Positions 14,371-18,099 of a stretch of DNA of 18,099 nucleotides are shown here, piece after piece; within the stretch, counting starts at the first letter, position 1; the number at the start of each line of letters is the position of its first letter. A program made the position numbers and the translations under genes. The DNA comes from Baffinella frigidus (lineage: Eukaryota; Cryptophyceae; Cryptomonadales; Baffinellaceae): NCBI GenBank assembly GCA_026770585.1, contig MU646365.1:488916-507014 (forward strand), read 5' to 3'. The notes under the pieces were generated by a model. It ran no database searches, was not told the DNA's origin, and saw only the letters and a list, made by a program, of their open reading frames with translations.

Positions 14371-14800
14371 CTCGGCGGTGGAGGTGGCGGAGGCGAAGCC
14401 CGCCTCATTCTATCCCGCGTGAAGCAAGCCTCCTGCACCACGCTCCTTTTGAATCTTTGCAGATTGTGGCACTGGTAAGACCTGCGAACCGGGGCGGGAA
14501 GGGGGGGGGGGAGGCCACCTTTGAGGGGTCCACCTGTCGGGATGAAACAACGCGTTGACTCGGATCGTACCTGTGAGCGCAGCGGCCACGCACGCGGGAG
14601 CCTTGTTGTGCCGCGGCTTTCGCAGAGCGAGTGAGTCAGAGACCTTGCCAGAGGCAGGACCCGACGTAGTTGGTCGGATGGATGTCGCAGATGGGAGACC
14701 TTCGACGGTGGAGGAGGCGGCGGTCGAGACCGCCTCCATCCGCGTGAAGCCAGGCTCCATGTGTCTTTGCAGATCCTTGTTTGTGGTACGCGGGCGGGCA
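14371..14800 (+). repeat. Segmental duplication of about 100 bp upstream of the TRAF-like gene
   Basis: 14371-14470 (CGGCGGTGGAGG, CCGCGTGAAGC, CTTTGCAGAT) is repeated with divergence at 14703-14780 (CGACGGTGGAGG, CCGCGTGAAGC, CTTTGCAGAT). Each copy contains a GC-rich hairpin and ends in TTTGCAG, like a 3' splice site. The first is followed by only 12 nt before GTAAGA. They may be 5' untranslated exons or decayed exons of another gene. No protein is recognised. Confidence 0.6.
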
Positions 14801-15003
14801 CCATAGAACCACTGTTTTTTTTTATCTTTTTTTTCACAAGCCCGAAGTGCCTCAAATTGAGCATTAAGATTGAGCCGTTTCCACAGTAGAAGACTCGAAC
14901 TCGAAGCGTTATTGCAGAAAACGGACCATCTCCAGCCTCGATTTGGTTCACTTCGGAGGCCACAAAAATCGTGAAAATCGTCTGGATTTTCGCGCCCATA
15001 AAC

Positions 15004-17272
15004 ATGTCCTCGGAAGTCGGGGGCTGGGCAGCGGCGGGGGCGGGCGGGTCGAGGGCGAGCGGTGGCGCAGGCGCAAGGTCCCCCTCGGTCTGGGCAGCTC
15101 CCGTGCTGAGGGCTGGGGCGGGCGGGTCGAGCGCGAGCGGTGGCGCAGGCGCAAGGCCTCCTTCGGGATCGGCAATTCCTCAGCTGAGGGCTGGGACGGG
15201 CGGGTCGAGCTCGAGCGATGGCGCAGCCGCAGCCGCTCCCGCAGCTGGGTGGATCGACCCAGACCTGCTGGAGGTCAAGTTCCAGGACAGCGTGTGCGCG
15301 CTGTGCTTCGGTGTGATGCTGGAGCCATCGAGTGGGTGCCCCGAGGGCCACTGCTTCTGCCGGGGATGTTTCGCCACGGAGCTTCGCGCGCGGAAGCGGT
15401 GCCCGACATGTCGCCACGCGGTCGCAGGCGAGCAGGCGCTGGTGCGCATCCGCCCGCTCGCAGGCATGATATCCCAGCTGAGGATGCGGTGCCAGCATGC
15501 GGAGGCCCCCTCCCCGTCGAAGGCCGTCAGTGGGAGTGGACACTGGACCAAGGGGGACACCGGGCAGCGGGTGTGGGTACCTACCTCGCCAAACACGGCG
15601 GGGGGGGGGGACGAGGCTGCCGCCGCAGGACCGCCCGCGGCGAAGCGCGCCAAGCTCTCCCTCTCGCAGCTCGCGCCAGCTGCCTCCGCGACGGAGGAGG
15701 ACGGGCAGAAGGACGCGGGGTGCAAGTGGAGGGGCTCCGTGGGGGGACACGCTGCGCATGTCGGGGAGTGTGGGTGGGCGCCGGTCAAGTGCCTCAACGA
15801 GGGCTGCACGGAGTCACCGCTTCGGAAGGTTCTGCTCGAACACAAAGCGACGTGCGAACACCGCGTGCAGAAGTGCGGGCACTGCGCGACGGAGCTGAAG
15901 AGTCGGCTGCTCGCGGAGCACGAGGGGAGCTGCCCGGAAGCGGTGATCGGGTGCCCCAACGAGGGCTGCAGCAGGGAAAAGAAAAGGGGGAGCATGGATC
16001 TGCACCGCGCGAGGTGCAAGTTCGAGGAGGTTTCGTGTTTGTGCCCGGGGTGCGACGCGCGCCTCCTCCGCAAGGGGATGGACGCGCACGTGGAGGCGAC
16101 GCACATGCATTCGGCGGGAAAGCAGCTGCAGAGCTTGTGGCACGAGGTTGCAACGCTGAAAGCGTCGTCGGAGAGCGAGGTTGCAAGGCTGACAGAAAGG
16201 TCGGAGCGGGAGGTTGCAGCGCTGGAAGCAAAGTCAGAGAGCAAAGTTGCAACGTTGAAAGCAACGGCTCAGAGCGAGCATTGTCACGCGGGGGGGGGGG
16301 CGTCCTCGTGGGTCTTCAACTGGCGCGCAGCCGGTTGGGGGAGCGGCGAATTCCATTCCGAGACGCATCAGCTCGGGGACGGAGTCACGGGGAGCTGCTC
16401 GCTCAAGCCCTGTTCAAGACCCGAACACTCGCACCACATCGGGCTCAAGGTTGAGGGGCGGGCCAAGTAGAACCTAAACCCTACACCCTAAACCTTAAAC
16501 CTTAAAATCCTGATCCCTAAACCCTAAAACCTACATCCTAAACCCTAACCCCTAAACCCTTAAACCCTAAACCCTAAACCCCAAACCCCAAGCCCCAAGC
16601 CCCAAGCCCTAAACCCTTAACCAGGTGCATGCTGCACGCGACGCTCTCCATCCTCGACAAGCACGACCAGACTCTCCGCAAAGTAACCGAACACCCTAAA
16701 CCCTGAACACTAAACCCTGAACCTTAAACCCCACACCCCAAACCCCCAACCCCAAACCCCAAACACTAAACCATGAACCCTGAACCCTGAACCCTAAACC
16801 CCAAACCCTAACCCCTTAACCCTTAACCCTAGACCCTAAACCCTAAACACCAAAAACCAAGTACCAAACCAGGTCCAAGAGTTCGGGACAAGCACAACGC
16901 CAAAGGAATTGGACTTCGCCCTGTCACCCTTTTGGGGCGGTAAACCCTAAACCCCAAACCCCAAACCCTAAACCCCAAACCCTAAACCCTAAACCCTAAA
17001 ACCTAAAACCTAAACCCTAAAACCTAAGCCCTAAGCCCTAAACCCTAAACCAGGCAAGTTCACGCCGACGGATGAGGAGCAGGAGCAGTCGGTGCGCCCT
17101 AAACCCTCATCCATAAACTCCAAACCCTAAACTCCAAACTCTCAACCCCAAACCCTCAACCCTCAACAACCCTTATCCCCAACCCCTAAACCCTAAAACG
17201 TAACAGGTGCGCGCGGACGGGAGCATTAGGCTGCGCGCGGTCGTGCGCCTCTTCCTGGACAGCGCGGCGTAG
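15004..17272 (+). CDS. RING / TRAF-zinc-finger / MATH protein, probable E3 ubiquitin ligase
   Basis: Exons 15004-16466, 16625-16682, 16873-16939, 17054-17091, 17207-17272: 1692 nt, 563 codons plus TAG, all GT-AG and phase-matched. The start ATG is in AAACATGTC; upstream codons in frame lack another ATG. Residues 1-95 are low complexity with three 26-residue repeats. A C3HC4 RING is complete: C98, C101, C112, H116, C119, C122, C133, C136. TRAF-type zinc fingers span about 240-367 with Cys/His pairs (GCKWRGS, CLNEGC, CGHCATELKS, CPNEGC). A coiled coil spans about 369-425 (SESEVARLTERSEREVAALE). A MATH/TRAF-C domain runs from W436 (WVFNWRAAGWGSGEF) to the end (DGSIRLRAVVRLFLD). This is the TRAF architecture: RING for E2 binding, coiled coil for trimerisation, MATH for substrate or receptor tails. 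Two G-runs (about 15599-15610, 16291-16300) stay in frame. The four introns cut only the MATH domain and are telomere-like. The family call is firm; the partners are unknown. Confidence 0.9.
15038..15240 (+). repeat. 78-bp in-frame repeat, about 3 copies
   Basis: GGGCGGGTCGAG-containing units recur every 78 bp (the same T at 15049, 15127 and 15205). They encode 26-residue Gly/Ala/Ser-rich repeats at the N-terminus of the TRAF-like protein (AGAGGSxASGGAGAR type). The third copy is the most diverged and runs into an Ala stretch. Confidence 0.85.
16467..16624 (+). repeat. Telomere-like intron 1 of the TRAF-like gene
   Basis: 158 nt of CCCTAAA variants, donor AA|GTAGAA and acceptor TTAACCAG. Without splicing the frame would stop at the TAG inside the donor (16468-16470). 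Splicing restores the MATH sequence (AKCMLHATLSILDKHD), which supports the intron. Confidence 0.9.
16683..16872 (+). repeat. Telomere-like intron 2 of the TRAF-like gene
   Basis: 190 nt, donor AAA|GTAACC and acceptor AAACCAG, filled with CCCTAAA, CCCTGAA and CCCCAAA units. Confidence 0.9.
16940..17053 (+). repeat. Telomere-like intron 3 of the TRAF-like gene
   Basis: 114 nt, donor GCG|GTAAACCCTAAA and acceptor CTAAACCAG. The donor GTAAAC is itself nearly a telomere unit joined to the exon G, so the repeat supplies both splice sites. Confidence 0.88.
17092..17206 (+). repeat. Telomere-like intron 4 of the TRAF-like gene
   Basis: 115 nt, donor TCG|GTGCGC and acceptor AACAG|GTGCGC. The 7-base GGTGCGC is repeated across both splice sites. 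The interior is CCCTAAA, CCCCAAA and CCTCAAC units. Confidence 0.88.
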
Positions 17273-17606
17273 GCGCGGAGGGGGAGGGGGGGCGGGAGGG
17301 CGGGGCGGGACGGGGAAGGGGCTGGGAGAGCAGGCGGCCTGTCGGTGTCTCTTCGTGGGCGATGAGGAGCAGTTGGAGAGCCTGGAGGACGAGGGGTTGT
17401 GCGAGGTGGGGTGGGGTGGAGGAGGAGGTGGGCATGGGTAGGGGTGAAGCTGAGCGTGGGCGCCAGTGAGGGACTCGTGTGGGATGTAGCAGCGTTGTTT
17501 TGGTCCGAAACCGCTCGTGGCGTGTGCACAGGCTTCAAGTAAATGTGTGCGCTTATGTCGAGGTCAAACATTTCTGGACTACACGTAGGTCTCCTTGTGA
17601 GCGAGG
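17273..17606. other. 3' flank of the TRAF-like gene
   Basis: G-rich at first (17273-17450), then ordinary sequence. I see no polyadenylation signal that I can support and no further gene. The minus-strand open frame here is Pro/Ser/Thr-rich, as expected from the G-rich plus strand. Confidence 0.5.
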
Positions 17607-17726
17607 TACAGGGGTTACTCGCGAGTAAGGACGCACACTGCACCTAAGGTGGTCATATGCTCCTAGGACTAGCCCTACCCTAGGACCCTAGGGCGGTGTG
17701 CGCCCTTACTCGCGAGCAACCCTGAA
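17607..17726. mobile_element. MITE family A, copy 3 (120 bp)
   Basis: TACAGGGGTTACTCGCGAGT at the left and TTACTCGCGAGCAACCCTGA at the right are inverted copies. The inside carries GCACACTGC/GGGCGGTGTGCGCCC-type arms and a CCTAGG-rich loop, as in the copies at 12213 and 13890. Confidence 0.8.
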
Positions 17727-17781
17727 CATGTGCTACATGTAGACTACTTTTTCAGAAGACGTCCAGGCGTGTGGAGCCGAG

Positions 17782-17874
17782 AGGGTTGGTGTGCCAACTC
17801 CGAGAGAGTTGGTGCCAACCCTGTCTAGAACACCCCCCCACACGAACAGGTTGGTGCCAAACCTGTCGCTGCCT
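17782..17874. repeat. Cluster of small GGTTGGTGCCAACC hairpins
   Basis: Three palindromic motifs: GGTTGGTGTGCCAACTC, GAGTTGGTGCCAACCC and CAGGTTGGTGCCAAACCTG, about 25 to 50 bp apart. They are flanked by a longer inverted pair TAGCCAAA and TTTGGCTA (about 17875 and 17919). No function is inferred. Confidence 0.65.
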
Positions 17875-17978
17875 AGCCAAAATGCTTTTTCTGCAGGTCC
17901 TTTCTACGGAAGGGCGTGTCGTTTGGCTATGTTGGGAGGATTTAAAACCTAAAGGACGTACAGGGCCTGCCCTGCCTT

Positions 17979-18002
17979 CCCCCCCCCCCCTCAGTGCCGT
18001 TC

Positions 18003-18047
<45 letters not shown>

Positions 18048-18058
18048 ACACACCATCG

Positions 18059-18099
<41 letters not shown>
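17979..18099. repeat. Long poly-C runs at the window end
   Basis: C-runs at 17979-17990, 18004-18045 (42 C) and 18059 to the end (41 C or more). A shorter 20-C run lies at 266-285. Run lengths of this size are often wrong in assemblies. Confidence 0.95.

Noticed and set aside
14410-15759. 449-codon minus-strand open frame
   Set aside because: It is antisense to the TRAF-like gene and its upstream region. The plus strand there encodes a complete RING motif; the minus product is Arg/Pro/Ala-rich with no domain, as expected from a high-GC complementary strand.
14943-16454. Second long plus-strand frame overlapping the TRAF-like gene
   Set aside because: It is offset from the frame that carries the RING, zinc-finger, coiled-coil and MATH residues. 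Its product is Gly/Arg-rich without conserved motifs.
18004-18099. Chromosome end
   Set aside because: The window ends in poly-C rather than CCCTAAA telomere, and the C-runs may be an assembly artefact. There is no evidence of a true telomere here.

Overview
The window reads as eukaryotic nuclear DNA, most likely from a microalga. Long stretches are degenerate plant/algal-type telomere repeats (TTTAGGG on one strand, CCCTAAA on the other). Short GC-rich exons sit between them, and almost every real gene is broken up by GT-AG or GC-AG introns. There are no bacterial-style operons or ribosome binding sites. Exon 1 of the central gene encodes a signal-peptide-like leader followed by Phe, which would suit an alga with a secondary plastid. 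A cryptophyte is my guess, but that is inference only.

Layout. (1) 1-160: a 20-bp minisatellite. (2) 172-1007, minus strand: three phase-matched exons of a P-loop NTPase-like protein with telomere-like introns; both ends are missing. (3) 1200-1630: a reversed telomere-like array and a palindromic MITE. (4) 1794-3021, minus: a weak two-exon candidate gene with a GC-AG intron. (5) 3180-4220: telomere-like arrays around a possible minus-strand exon. (6) 4221-4985: a non-repetitive stretch that may hold the promoter of the next gene. (7) 4986-13467, plus: one gene of 12 core exons (283 codons), plus two optional exons, encoding a Lys/Arg/Ser-rich protein with a signal-like leader, an SR-rich middle, a coiled coil and a histone-H1-like tail. 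Its introns hold telomere-like DNA, MITEs, microsatellites and many broken copies of its own exons. (8) 13468-14300: a cluster of palindromic MITEs. (9) 15004-17272, plus: a RING / TRAF-zinc-finger / coiled-coil / MATH protein, a probable TRAF-like E3 ubiquitin ligase, whose MATH domain is cut by four introns made of CCCTAAA-like repeats. (10) 17273-18099: a MITE, small hairpins and long poly-C runs.

The main observation is that telomere-like arrays serve as spliceosomal introns in at least three genes. The C-rich strand is always the sense strand. In several cases the first bases of the intron repeat the first bases of the next exon (up to 14 bp spanning AG|GT). This suggests introns born by duplication at a break that was filled with telomere sequence. 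The central gene also carries a trail of partial exon copies with splice sites attached.
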